From the NCBI RefSeq assembly GCF_003432115.1, contig NZ_QWDC01000001.1, forward strand, positions 1,302,001 through 1,366,000: a stretch of 64,000 nt of DNA, given 5' to 3'. Shown in pieces: positions 8,736-17,310 of this stretch. The notes under the pieces were generated by a model. That model was not told the origin of the DNA. It made no database searches and was given only the letters and a program-made list of their open reading frames with translations. The position numbers and the translations under genes were made by a program. The first letter of the stretch is position 1, and every line of letters begins with the position of its first letter. This DNA comes from Mucilaginibacter conchicola. Lineage in GTDB: Bacteria > Bacteroidota > Bacteroidia > Sphingobacteriales > Sphingobacteriaceae.

Positions 8736-9353
8736 ATGAGAAAATTTTTACTTTCTGTTTGCTGCGCATTCGCAGTATCTTCCGCATTTGCACAAGTTCC
8801 TTCATTCGGTATCCGTGGTGGTATAGGCTTTGCAAAATTATCAGCATCAAACGGCAACATTTCTGTATCAACCGGTTCAACTACCACTTTTGCTGCAGGC
8901 GTTTTTGCTGATTTTAAAACAGGAAACAATTTTAGCATACAACCTGCGCTAAACTATGTAGGCAAAGGCGGCAACGTGAGCGACGACGGCGCAGAGGTTG
9001 ATATCAAAACTTACTACTTGCAAGTACCGATAAACGTTGTTTACCATGTTCCGGCTGTATTTGGCCATGTTTATTTTGGCGCAGGCCCTTACGTAGCAAT
9101 GGGTTTATCAGGTAAGGCAAAAGCATCTGATGGTACAAACAGTGCAAGCGAAGACATCCACTTTGGCAGTGGCGCTGATGAGTTTAAAAAAATTGATGCC
9201 GGCCTTAACGGTATTGCCGGGTTTGAATTTAAAAACGGCTTTTTAATTGGCCTTAACTATGATCTGGGCTTAACTGATATCGGTAACGACGGCACCAGCG
9301 AAGTATCTACCAAAAACCGTGTATTTGGTGTTTCGATAGGCTTTAAATTCTAA
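8736..9353 (+). CDS. outer-membrane beta-barrel protein (porin-like, PorT/OmpX-type fold)
   Basis: I chose the ATG at 8736 because the peptide from there is a clean signal (MRKFLLSVCCAFAVSSAFAQ); a TTG eight codons upstream overlaps the promoter-like site. The mature part of about 185 residues alternates polar and hydrophobic residues, with aromatic girdles and a final IGFKF ending in phenylalanine, as in OmpA/OmpX-like eight-stranded barrels. The Bacteroidota 'porin family' or 'outer membrane beta-barrel' class is the best match. The ligand is unknown. It is monocistronic. Confidence 0.85.
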   Translation: MRKFLLSVCCAFAVSSAFAQVPSFGIRGGIGFAKLSASNGNISVSTGSTTTFAAGVFADFKTGNNFSIQPALNYVGKGGNVSDDGAEVDIKTYYLQVPINVVYHVPAVFGHVYFGAGPYVAMGLSGKAKASDGTNSASEDIHFGSGADEFKKIDAGLNGIAGFEFKNGFLIGLNYDLGLTDIGNDGTSEVSTKNRVFGVSIGFKF

Positions 9354-9375
9354 ACAACAGATAAGAAACTGTGGT

Positions 9376-9411
9376 AAAAGCGGGGCTTTGGCCCCGCTTT
9401 TGTTATTTTTG
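9376..9411 (+). terminator. intrinsic terminator, overlapping a putative promoter for sixA
   Basis: The stem AAAAGCGGGGC/GCCCCGCTTTT has a TTTG loop and a T-rich tail. The tail contains TATTTTTG (9404-9411), a TAnnTTTG-type element only 6 bp before the next ATG, so terminator and promoter may overlap. Confidence 0.75.
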
Positions 9412-9416
9412 AACGT

Positions 9417-9896
9417 ATGAAAAAGCTATTGCTCATTCGCCATGCTAAGGCCACCCACCAACCGGGTTATGTTGATTTTGAACGCCCGCTTACCAACAAG
9501 GGCTTTACCCAATGCGAAACCATAACGGCGAGGCTCATCAAAAACCACATAAAACCGCAGCTGCTGGTTGCAAGCCCTGCGTTACGTACGCTGTCAACAG
9601 CCAATGTTTTTAGTCAGGAACTTGGTTTGGCACCTGCTACCTTATACCAGGATATTTACGATGCCAGCGAGAGCACATTGCTAAAAGTGATCTATAATCT
9701 GCCCGATGAGCATGACTTTATCGCCTTGGTGGGCCACAATCCCGGCATAAGTCAGGTACTGTATGCGCTGAGCAACGAGCCGAAAGAAATGCCCACCTGT
9801 GCCATTGCCCTAATCGAATTTGCGGCCGATAGCTGGATGGAACTGCACGAAGGATCGGGCAAACTTACTTTGTTTGACAGCCCTAAAGAGGATTAA
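9417..9896 (+). CDS. sixA: SixA-type phosphohistidine phosphatase
   Basis: Histidine phosphatase family (RHG motif), 159 aa, the usual SixA size. LLLIRHAKATH holds the phospho-accepting His. The later SPALRTLSTANVF gives the second Arg, and VGHNPGISQ the second catalytic His. Known SixA enzymes dephosphorylate phosphohistidine in HPt or PTS proteins; the target here is unknown. Its 3' end overlaps the convergent dprA by 4 bp. Confidence 0.85.
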   Translation: MKKLLLIRHAKATHQPGYVDFERPLTNKGFTQCETITARLIKNHIKPQLLVASPALRTLSTANVFSQELGLAPATLYQDIYDASESTLLKVIYNLPDEHDFIALVGHNPGISQVLYALSNEPKEMPTCAIALIEFAADSWMELHEGSGKLTLFDSPKED

Positions 9897-10993
9897 TTGA
9901 TAGCATAGGTTTTGCCCGGCAACGAGCGTATAAAGCCCTGCAACTCCATATCCAGCAAGGTCATGGCCAGCTGACTCATGGGCATATTCACCTTTATAGC
10001 CAGTTCATCAATAGCCAGCGGCGACTTATTTAACTGTATAATTTCGTAAACAGCACGTTCTTCGACTGATAGATCAATAGGTAAAATCAATTGCTCGGGT
10101 CCGCCTTTCACTTCGGTGTTCTTTTCCCAACCCATGCTGTAAGCCAGATCGGCCATGCAGGTAAGCAGGGCTGCTTTATTGTTACGGATCAGGAAGTTAC
10201 ATCCCTCAGAATACTCATCTCCCAACCTACCGGGGAAGGCAAACACATCACGGTTATAGCTATTAGCAATCTCGGCAGTAATTAAAGCGCCGCCTTTTAA
10301 CCCGGCCTCGATCACGATAGTGGCATCGGCCATGCCTGCAACAATGCGGTTCCGCTCCGGGAAGTTCTGCCTGTCGGCATTGGTTCCCGACGGATATTCG
10401 GTAAGCAAACCGCCGTTTTGCAACATCTTATCAGCAGTACCACGGTTTTGATTAGGGTAAAGCCTGTCTAAGCCATGCCCCAACACGCCCACAGTTTGTA
10501 CATTATTTTTAAGGCATTCTTTATGGGCAGCTACATCAATACCATGCGCAAGGCCACTTGTAACCAATACATTATACTCTGCAAGTTCTTCAATTAATTG
10601 CCTGCAAAGTTGCTTACCATAATCTGTAGCATTTCGCGTGCCTACAACACTTATCACTTTAAGAGGATTAAGGTTATAGTTGCCCTTAGCGTACAGTAAC
10701 ACGGGTGCATCGTTACAATTCTTCAGTCGTTTTGGGTAGCGGGCATCTGTATAAAACAAAACATCTATCCCATTATCTTCAACAAACTTCAACTCTTTTT
10801 CGGCACGCAGTAATGGTTCGGTAAAATCAAGTTTACCTACTGTGCCTTCGCCTATACCAGGTATTTTAAGGAGTTGAGCCGGATTTGCTTTAAATATGGC
10901 TTCGGCACTGCCAAGATGGGCGAGCAGCGTTTTAGCCTTAACATGGCCAATTTCTTTCAAAAAAGTGAGGGCAACCTGGTGTAATAGCGACAT
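9893..10993 (-). CDS. dprA: DNA processing protein DprA
   Basis: Loads RecA on incoming single-stranded DNA in natural transformation. Order: N-terminal SAM/HhH region (LLKIPGIGEGTVGKL, about residues 40-60), then the Rossmann DNA-binding core with VGTRNATDYG, SGLAHGIDVAAHK, GHGLDRLYPNQN and PGRLGDEYSEGCN. A C-terminal winged-helix (DML1-like) domain (AIDELAIKVNMPMSQLAMTL) follows. I start at the ATG at 10993; a TTG six codons upstream is less likely. About 366 aa. No other competence gene is nearby. Confidence 0.93.
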   Translation of the reverse strand: MSLLHQVALTFLKEIGHVKAKTLLAHLGSAEAIFKANPAQLLKIPGIGEGTVGKLDFTEPLLRAEKELKFVEDNGIDVLFYTDARYPKRLKNCNDAPVLLYAKGNYNLNPLKVISVVGTRNATDYGKQLCRQLIEELAEYNVLVTSGLAHGIDVAAHKECLKNNVQTVGVLGHGLDRLYPNQNRGTADKMLQNGGLLTEYPSGTNADRQNFPERNRIVAGMADATIVIEAGLKGGALITAEIANSYNRDVFAFPGRLGDEYSEGCNFLIRNNKAALLTCMADLAYSMGWEKNTEVKGGPEQLILPIDLSVEERAVYEIIQLNKSPLAIDELAIKVNMPMSQLAMTLLDMELQGFIRSLPGKTYAIN

Positions 10994-11048
10994 AGTTTTA
11001 AGTATCCCCAATATAGGTAATACTGTTAAAAATCAGCGCCTCAATAAA

Positions 11049-11115
11049 AAACTATAAAAATAGTTTGTAAACTATAAAAATAGTTTCTACCTTGGTTAAA
11101 CTATAAAGATAGTTT
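11049..11115 (+). promoter_or_regulatory. three tandem BlaI-type operators
   Basis: Three near-identical 18-bp palindromic sites: AAACTATAAAAATAGTTT at 11049-11066 and 11069-11086, and AAACTATAAAGATAGTTT at 11098-11115. Start-to-start distances are 20 and 29 bp. The last site ends 3 bp before the blaI ATG, so a bound repressor would also mask the translation start. Symmetry, copy number and position next to a BlaI gene indicate autoregulation. Confidence 0.88.
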
Positions 11116-11118
11116 GCT

Positions 11119-11496
11119 ATGACACTAAAAGAACTCACCAAGGCCGAAGAGCAGATAATGCAGATACTGTGGCAGTTAAACGAAGGGATTGTAAAGGATA
11201 TACTGGAGCAAATGCCCGATCCTAAACCGGCCTACAACACCGTATCAACCGTGGTGCGCGTATTAGAGGGTAAAGGATTTATCGATCATAAAGCCTACGG
11301 TAACTCACACGTGTACTTCCCCCTCATCAGCGAAGCCGACTACAAAAAGTTCAGCGTTGATAAACTGATGACCAGCTATTTTGATAACTCCTACAAAAGC
11401 CTGGTATCGTTCATCGCCGATGAAAATAAGCTGGGCGTAAAAGAGCTGGATGAACTGAGCGCATTGATTGAAAAACTTAAAGCCGAAAAAAAATGA
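11119..11496 (+). CDS. BlaI/MecI family transcriptional repressor
   Basis: 125 aa, typical of the family. The N-terminal winged helix has LTKAEEQIMQILWQL and the recognition region PAYNTVSTVVRVLEGKGFI. The C-terminal half is a helical dimerisation arm, the usual target of induced proteolysis. It is followed by the M56 sensor with a 4-bp overlap, the standard BlaI-BlaR1-like pair. Three palindromic sites upstream predict self-repression. No beta-lactamase is in the window, so the regulon is probably envelope stress or only the pair itself. Confidence 0.92.
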   Translation: MTLKELTKAEEQIMQILWQLNEGIVKDILEQMPDPKPAYNTVSTVVRVLEGKGFIDHKAYGNSHVYFPLISEADYKKFSVDKLMTSYFDNSYKSLVSFIADENKLGVKELDELSALIEKLKAEKK

Positions 11497-13637
11497 GTTG
11501 GCTACATTACCTTATCGAAGCAAATATTTACCTGCTGGTATTTTATTTATGCTACCGTTTGCTGCTTGCAAATAATACACATTATACACTTGGCAGGGTA
11601 TATCTTATCCTATCGTGCATAATGGCATTCTTTATCCCGTTCACACAGGTAACTATTTTAAAACCAGCAACTGATACGGTTACGCAGGTAGTTACACAAA
11701 CATCTTATGTACTGCCGGCCAATATCAGGGTTAGTCAACCTACCGATACATCGTTTCGCCTGTCGGCAGATGAGCTTATTCCTTATTTATATATAGGCGG
11801 GGCTATGATTGCCGCAGTTATTTTGATAGTGAGACTGGTGCGTTTATTTAGCATCACCCGCTCGGGTACTTCGTTAAAACACGGCAATTATCAGCGTATC
11901 GACCTGCCTCATAGCCAAACTGCCTTCTCGTTCTTTAACTATTTGTACATAGGTACCGAGTTAAAACAACCCGATACCATTATAGCGCATGAGCTGGTAC
12001 ATATACGCCAGAAACATACGTTGGATATTCTTTTTCTTGAACTGCTGAAGATCATTAACTGGTTTAGCCCGGTGGTTTACCTGGTACAACAGAGTCTAAA
12101 AACCGTGCACGAATACATTGCCGATGAGCAAACCGCCGCTCATGAGAGCGATGCCATCGCCTACTCATCTTTCCTGCTCAACAATGCTTATGGCTTGCAG
12201 GGCGCATCGGTTACACATTCTTTCTTCAATAACAACCTATTAAAAAGGAGAATAATCATGTTAAACCAACAACGATCAGGTAAGTTAGCAAGGCTAAAAT
12301 ACCTGGCAGCAGTACCGCTTTGCGCGGGGATGTTATGCACATCCACCTTACTGTTTAGTAAAGATTATGGGCTTATTGACTTTGCACCGCAAAAGCAAAC
12401 TACACCTACCGTGCAAATTGATAGCGGGAAGTATACACTTAAGCTAACCGATTTAAAGAGTGGAATTACTGCCATTGCAGATGACATGGAACTGCGTGAT
12501 TCAACTGCCGACAAAGCCACTTATTATTCGGTAAAAACTTTTCCTGATGAACCAAAAGAAATAACTATTTCAAATGGCGATCACTTCAGGATTGAAAAAG
12601 TTCTGCGCGATTCGGCCCGCTCAGCGTATGAGCAAACACAAAAACTACCGCCACCGCCGCCGCCACCTGCAAGACCTGTATCAATATATAACAAAGATAA
12701 AAATGGAAGCGCACTTGTAATTGCCCCTCAATTGCCTACTAAAGCCTTGGCCCCGCCGCCGCCTTACGAAAAGGCGTATGTGGCCTTGTATAAACACATG
12801 GCAAAAACCTTGCGCTATCCACAATCGGCCCGCGAAAGTAAAACTGATGGTAATGTTATATTATCATACCGCTTAAATGCCGATCATAAAATAACCGACA
12901 TAAAAGTGGAAAAAGGCATCGGTAATGGTTGTGACGAAGCAGCTGTAAACGCGCTGAGTTCTTTTAAGGGCACTGTTAATAAGGCCCCCGGCCAATACTA
13001 CATGGCTACCGTATTTGCACTACAAGGTTATACTAAGAAGTATCAATCAATAGATAATTACAGGTCTAAACCAAATTTTGCCGGTGTGGTTGTAGCCACC
13101 GGTTATATGAATGCACCGCCACCGCCACCTGTAGAACCAGGAAAGAACGGTAAAAATATGCCTTTACCGCCACCGCCTGCACCTAAAATGAACAAGAACG
13201 TGCCGCCCCCGCCCCCACCGGTAGAGCCCGATAAAACGCCGGGTAAGCTGATGAGTAATGAGCAAAATTTAGCGGTGAGGGACTTATATACCCATCTTAG
13301 AAAAACATTAAGATACCCAAAAGCAGCCCGCGATAAAGATGTAGCAGGCCGGGTAATAGTAACTTTTGATGTAAATGATGAGAAGATAAGCAATGTTAAA
13401 GTGGTGAGAGGCGTAACCTCACTTGTTGATGATGAGGTGGTAAAAGCACTGAATAATTTCGATAAACCGCTGAATTTGCCGGTGCATAATTATTCGATAC
13501 CTGTTCTGTTCCATTTAGATAACGGAAAAGAACAAATAGAAAGCCGCGCAAATTTCCCCCTTACACAAAATTATATGCCTCAAAATGGCAAAAGTGCTGC
13601 GCTTAATGAAATAGTAGTGGTAGGTTATAAAAACTAA
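11493..13637 (+). CDS. M56/BlaR1-like membrane metalloprotease with two TonB-like C-terminal domains
   Basis: 714 aa. Three to four N-terminal membrane segments surround a cytoplasmic zinc protease with AHELVHIRQKH (His166-Glu167...His170) and EYIADEQ as the third-ligand region; these M56 features match the BlaR1 protease. A further membrane segment is near residue 265. The periplasmic part is unlike BlaR1: a proline-rich linker, a TonB_C-like domain (YKHMAKTLRYPQSARESKTDG), two more PPPPP linkers, and a second copy (YTHLRKTLRYPKAARDKDVAG). No penicillin-binding sensor domain is present. The tail reads LNEIVVVGYKN, resembling the TonB-box region of SusC proteins. Probably a sensor that inactivates the BlaI repressor. 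Confidence 0.88.
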   Translation: MSWLHYLIEANIYLLVFYLCYRLLLANNTHYTLGRVYLILSCIMAFFIPFTQVTILKPATDTVTQVVTQTSYVLPANIRVSQPTDTSFRLSADELIPYLYIGGAMIAAVILIVRLVRLFSITRSGTSLKHGNYQRIDLPHSQTAFSFFNYLYIGTELKQPDTIIAHELVHIRQKHTLDILFLELLKIINWFSPVVYLVQQSLKTVHEYIADEQTAAHESDAIAYSSFLLNNAYGLQGASVTHSFFNNNLLKRRIIMLNQQRSGKLARLKYLAAVPLCAGMLCTSTLLFSKDYGLIDFAPQKQTTPTVQIDSGKYTLKLTDLKSGITAIADDMELRDSTADKATYYSVKTFPDEPKEITISNGDHFRIEKVLRDSARSAYEQTQKLPPPPPPPARPVSIYNKDKNGSALVIAPQLPTKALAPPPPYEKAYVALYKHMAKTLRYPQSARESKTDGNVILSYRLNADHKITDIKVEKGIGNGCDEAAVNALSSFKGTVNKAPGQYYMATVFALQGYTKKYQSIDNYRSKPNFAGVVVATGYMNAPPPPPVEPGKNGKNMPLPPPPAPKMNKNVPPPPPPVEPDKTPGKLMSNEQNLAVRDLYTHLRKTLRYPKAARDKDVAGRVIVTFDVNDEKISNVKVVRGVTSLVDDEVVKALNNFDKPLNLPVHNYSIPVLFHLDNGKEQIESRANFPLTQNYMPQNGKSAALNEIVVVGYKN

Positions 13638-14260
13638 CCTTTTACGTAGATAACCTGTTTGGTTTCAAAGAAATCCTCAGTAAAATAATCTTTGAGGTAG
13701 AATTGCTGCACGGCTAAACCCGCTTCGGCAATTTCTTGCGTTAGGTCGCCTCCTTTTAAATAGAGTATCCCGTTGGCCAGTTTATTGTTCGATTCTTTTT
13801 TGAATTTGCCCTTCACCCATGGGTAAAAATCCTTCAGTTGCGTTACCGCACGCGATACCACAAAATCAAATTTGTCCTTTACTTCCTCGGCACGGGCGTG
13901 CGATGCGCGCAGGTTCTTAAGGCCGATAGCTGATGAAACTTCGGTAACTACTTTTATTTTTTTACCAATACTATCCACCAGGTGAAACTGCGTTTCGGGG
14001 AACATAATAGCCAGCGGCACACCCGGGAACCCACCACCGGTGCCTACGTCTAAGACGGTTTCGCCGGGCAAAAACTCCATTACTTTGGCTATACCTAAAG
14101 AGTGCAGCACATGGCGCTCATAAAGCAGATCAATATCCTTGCGCGATATTACGTTGATCTGGTTGTTCCAAAAGGTATAAAGCTCCTGCAGTTGGCCAAA
14201 TTGCGCTTGTTGCTCTGCAGTTATATTCGGGAAGTATTTTAACAGGATATCAGATTCCAT
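13634..14260 (-). CDS. rsmG: 16S rRNA (guanine527-N7)-methyltransferase RsmG
   Basis: 208 aa, normal for RsmG/GidB. The SAM-binding motif is VLDVGTGGGFPGVPLAI; the N-terminal helical part has YTFWNNQINVISRKDIDLLYERHVLHSLG, and VVSRAVTQL completes the family signature. It methylates G527 in the ribosomal decoding region. It is last in a minus-strand run and its start overlaps the sigma-factor stop by 11 bp. It converges on the M56 gene with a 4-bp overlap. Confidence 0.95.
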   Translation of the reverse strand: MESDILLKYFPNITAEQQAQFGQLQELYTFWNNQINVISRKDIDLLYERHVLHSLGIAKVMEFLPGETVLDVGTGGGFPGVPLAIMFPETQFHLVDSIGKKIKVVTEVSSAIGLKNLRASHARAEEVKDKFDFVVSRAVTQLKDFYPWVKGKFKKESNNKLANGILYLKGGDLTQEIAEAGLAVQQFYLKDYFTEDFFETKQVIYVKG

Positions 14261-14855
14261 CCTTTTTATATCGGTTTATAATGTTACCCAACAGGTAGCG
14301 CCCTCTAAATAATTGTGCCTTAACAGTTCCCAATGGCAAATCAAGCTGCTGCGAGATCTCTTCGTACGATAACTCATCAAAATAACGCAGGGTAATTAAG
14401 TTGCGGTAACGCGGGGGCAAACTTTCAATCAGTAATTTTAGCTCGGCGGTTTGCTGTTTTTTTATGGATGATTCCTCGGGGTTCAGCGTATCGGCCTTAA
14501 TTTGCAGTGGTTTTTCGTCGCCATCATCATCCATCATACCATGAATAGACTGTGTATTAAGCTTCTTTTTACGGATAAAATCAATACAATTATTGGTAGC
14601 CACACGAAATAACCAGGTACTAAAAGCAAATTCGGGCTGGTATTTATCCAACTTCTCAAAGGCCTTCGCAAAGGTTTCCACGGTAAGGTCCATGGCATCT
14701 TCCTTATTGTTTACCATTTTAAGCACCATAAAATAGATAGAATCCTTATAGCGCTGCATCAGGTCGGCGTAGGCTTTCTGGTTGCCTTCGCGCGCTTTAA
14801 CAACAAGGTGAAAGTCGTTTTTTGCGTTCTCGGTGAAGTTTTTATTTATTTCCAT
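14250..14855 (-). CDS. ECF-type RNA polymerase sigma factor
   Basis: 201 aa. Region 2 spans about residues 25-95 (YADLMQRYKDSIYFMVLKMV...EDAMDLTVETFAKAF...FSTWLFRVATNNCIDFIRKK). Region 4 spans about 130-190 (LPPRYRNLITLRYFDELSYEEISQQLDLPLGTVKAQLFRGR). An acidic linker joins them. It overlaps GT2 by 10 bp and rsmG by 11 bp, so the three are probably co-translated. No anti-sigma factor is adjacent, so control is likely transcriptional or by a distant partner. Confidence 0.92.
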   Translation of the reverse strand: MEINKNFTENAKNDFHLVVKAREGNQKAYADLMQRYKDSIYFMVLKMVNNKEDAMDLTVETFAKAFEKLDKYQPEFAFSTWLFRVATNNCIDFIRKKKLNTQSIHGMMDDDGDEKPLQIKADTLNPEESSIKKQQTAELKLLIESLPPRYRNLITLRYFDELSYEEISQQLDLPLGTVKAQLFRGRYLLGNIINRYKKDGI

Positions 14856-16009
14856 CGGGTGGTTTTAATAAAGGTACCAATCAATCCAAACACATTCAGA
14901 TATATATAATATATCATATCGAAGAACGGCAGCCACCACAGTAGGTCGCCACAGTCAAGCTTGCGGAATATTTTGCGGTAGATAGCAAACTGTAATATCA
15001 ACCTAAATAAAACAACACCCGCAATTAATAATGGTTCAAACTTTAAAATAATGAACAAAATAAACAAAACATAATACAAAAAGCCGCTTATTGCATCAAA
15101 ACTTAACATTCGGCGATGACTATTCTTGTACAATTTGCCTACACCCATGTGCCTCTTTTTTTGAATAAACCAACTGCTGAGTGTGCTTTTTGCATCACTA
15201 TAAGTAAAGGTATCGGGATGAATTTCTATGGTTGTATTTCCCGAATTTCCGTTCTGGTTTACAAACAGGTCATCATCACCGCTCATTACATGCATGTGCG
15301 ATGCAAAGCCCTTTGCGCCAAAAAACAGGCTTTTTGTGTACGCCAGGTTACGGCCAATGCCCATATAAGGGTCGCCTTTTAGGGCTGATGAAAGGTAGTT
15401 AATACCCGTTTTTAAAGTCTCGAAACGAATAAAAGGATTTAAAAAATTGCTTGTTTTCACATAAGGCGAGTAGCCCAAAACAATCTGTGTTGACCCGTTA
15501 AAGTTAGCCGCCATGCGGGTTATCCAGTTCAAAGTGGCGGGTTTACAATCGGCATCTGTAAACAAAAAGTGATCGTATCTGGCTGCTTTTATGCCCATGG
15601 TAAGGGCAAATTTTTTGCCTGTTTTATTCTTGTAATTCTCTACAACGGTAACAACTTTAAGGCCCGGGAACTCCAGCTGTATCTCGCGAAGCACATCTTC
15701 AGTATCGTCAGAAGAACGGTCATTCACCACAATAACTTCGTACTCGGGATAGTTTTGCTGTAATATATAAGGTAGATAGATCTCCAGGTTACGGGCCTCA
15801 TTGCGGGCGCTTATGATCACAGAAACAGGCACGCCGGGTTGCGGCATCTCTTGCTGTGGGTTGTAGCCTGCAAGTTTACTATGATTACTGATAAGGTAAT
15901 ACAGTTGAAAAATAAAACAGAGCTGAAATAAAACGAATAATGCCTGGTGAACGTAAGCTTCCAATGTGCCTATGAAATAAGCAACAAATTTGTTAAAAAA
16001 CACTGACAA
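14846..16009 (-). CDS. membrane glycosyltransferase family 2
   Basis: Processive-type GT2, 387 aa. One N-terminal membrane segment (about 15-38) precedes the GT-A domain: SVIISARNEARNLEIYLPYI, VNDRSSDDTED, FTDADCKP (DxD-like metal site), a GDDDLF catalytic segment and SWFIQKKRHMG (QxxRH variant of QxxRW). Two to three membrane helices follow. The start is not ATG: the reading frame opens with TTG at 16009 right after an in-frame stop, and a GTG two codons in is an alternative. It is first gene of the sigma/rsmG operon. Acceptor unknown; perhaps surface glycan or glycolipid. Confidence 0.85.
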   Translation of the reverse strand: MSVFFNKFVAYFIGTLEAYVHQALFVLFQLCFIFQLYYLISNHSKLAGYNPQQEMPQPGVPVSVIISARNEARNLEIYLPYILQQNYPEYEVIVVNDRSSDDTEDVLREIQLEFPGLKVVTVVENYKNKTGKKFALTMGIKAARYDHFLFTDADCKPATLNWITRMAANFNGSTQIVLGYSPYVKTSNFLNPFIRFETLKTGINYLSSALKGDPYMGIGRNLAYTKSLFFGAKGFASHMHVMSGDDDLFVNQNGNSGNTTIEIHPDTFTYSDAKSTLSSWFIQKKRHMGVGKLYKNSHRRMLSFDAISGFLYYVLFILFIILKFEPLLIAGVVLFRLILQFAIYRKIFRKLDCGDLLWWLPFFDMIYYIYLNVFGLIGTFIKTTRWK

Positions 16010-16179
16010 TTACGAGGCCGATTTAGTGTTTATATGGTTTGATTGCTTGATTGTTGTTTAGCGATAAATTATTTTACACAAACGCATAACAATCTAACAA
16101 TACAGCAATTAAACAATAGCATTCGGCACAATTAAGCCCACACCAATCCAACCGTTTTTTGTAATTTTACCGGGATAAA

Positions 16180-17310
16180 ATGAAATTTACTCTACAAGCA
16201 CAAGATCCTCTGTCTAAAGCCCGCGCAGGCGAACTCGTTACCGACCACGGCGTTATTCAAACACCTATTTTTATGCCGGTAGGCACAGCCGGAACTGTAA
16301 AAGCCGTACATCAGCGCGAGTTAAAAGACGATATACAGGCTCAGATCATATTAGGAAATACTTACCATTTATACTTACGCCCCGGCCTAAACACACTTGA
16401 ACAAGCCGGCGGGCTGCATAAGTTTAACGGTTGGGATGGCCCTATTTTAACCGATAGCGGCGGTTACCAGGTATATTCTTTAACAGAAGTACGCAAAATA
16501 AAAGAGGAAGGTGTTACCTTCCGCTCTCATGTTGACGGCTCAAAACACCTGTTTACGCCCGAGAATGTGATGGATATACAGCGCATTATTGGCGCCGATA
16601 TCATCATGGCTTTTGACGAGTGTACCCCCTATCCATGCGAGTACAACTACGCCAAACGCTCTATAGAAATGACCCATCGCTGGCTTAAACGTTGCTGCGA
16701 CAGGTTTGATAGTACCGAACCAAAATATGGTTACAGCCAAACACTTTTCCCAATTGTGCAGGGTTCGGTTTATAAAGATCTGCGGGTACGTTCGGCAGAA
16801 GTTATTGCCTCTTTTGAGCGTGAGGGCAACGCTATTGGTGGCCTCAGTGTAGGCGAACCTGCCGAAGAAATGTACGCCATGACAGAGATTGTGTGCGACA
16901 TATTGCCTAAAGAAAAGCCCCGCTACCTGATGGGTGTAGGCACACCGGTTAACATACTGGAAAACATTGCTTTAGGTATTGATATGTTTGATTGTGTAAT
17001 GCCTACGCGTAATGCCCGCAACGGCATGTTATTTACCAAGGATGGCATTATCAACATTAAAAACGAGAAGTGGAAGAACGATTTCTCGCCGATAGAAGCA
17101 GATAGCGACCTTTTTGCCGATCAGGTTTATACCAAAGCCTACCTGCGCCACCTAATCCATAGCGGCGAAATGCTTGGCGCCCAGATAGCAACGCTCCATA
17201 ACCTTCATTTTTATCTGTGGCTTGTTACCGAGGCACGCAATAAAATCATTGCCGGGGAGTTTTACGACTGGAAGAACAAAATGGTAACCCGCTTAGGCAC
17301 AAGATTGTAA
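16180..17310 (+). CDS. tgt: tRNA-guanine transglycosylase (queuine/preQ1), lacking zinc cysteines
   Basis: 376 aa, usual Tgt size; exchanges G34 for the queuosine precursor in GUN tRNAs. TIM-barrel landmarks: MPVGTAGTVKAV, ILTDSGGYQVYS, FDECTPYPC, GGLSVGEP, YLMGVGTP, and FDCVMPTRNARNG with the nucleophile Asp271. The zinc site is unusual: where most bacterial enzymes have CxCxxC, this one has Ser309, Leu311 and Asp314 (DSDLFADQVYTKAYLRHL). The fourth-ligand His in LHNLHFY remains. First gene of a tight run with lptG (0 bp) and eamA (1 bp). Confidence 0.93.
   Translation: MKFTLQAQDPLSKARAGELVTDHGVIQTPIFMPVGTAGTVKAVHQRELKDDIQAQIILGNTYHLYLRPGLNTLEQAGGLHKFNGWDGPILTDSGGYQVYSLTEVRKIKEEGVTFRSHVDGSKHLFTPENVMDIQRIIGADIIMAFDECTPYPCEYNYAKRSIEMTHRWLKRCCDRFDSTEPKYGYSQTLFPIVQGSVYKDLRVRSAEVIASFEREGNAIGGLSVGEPAEEMYAMTEIVCDILPKEKPRYLMGVGTPVNILENIALGIDMFDCVMPTRNARNGMLFTKDGIINIKNEKWKNDFSPIEADSDLFADQVYTKAYLRHLIHSGEMLGAQIATLHNLHFYLWLVTEARNKIIAGEFYDWKNKMVTRLGTRL

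Noticed and set aside
13103..13393. Open frame antisense to the M56 gene with glycine runs
   Set aside because: The glycine runs are the reverse strand of the polyproline linkers.
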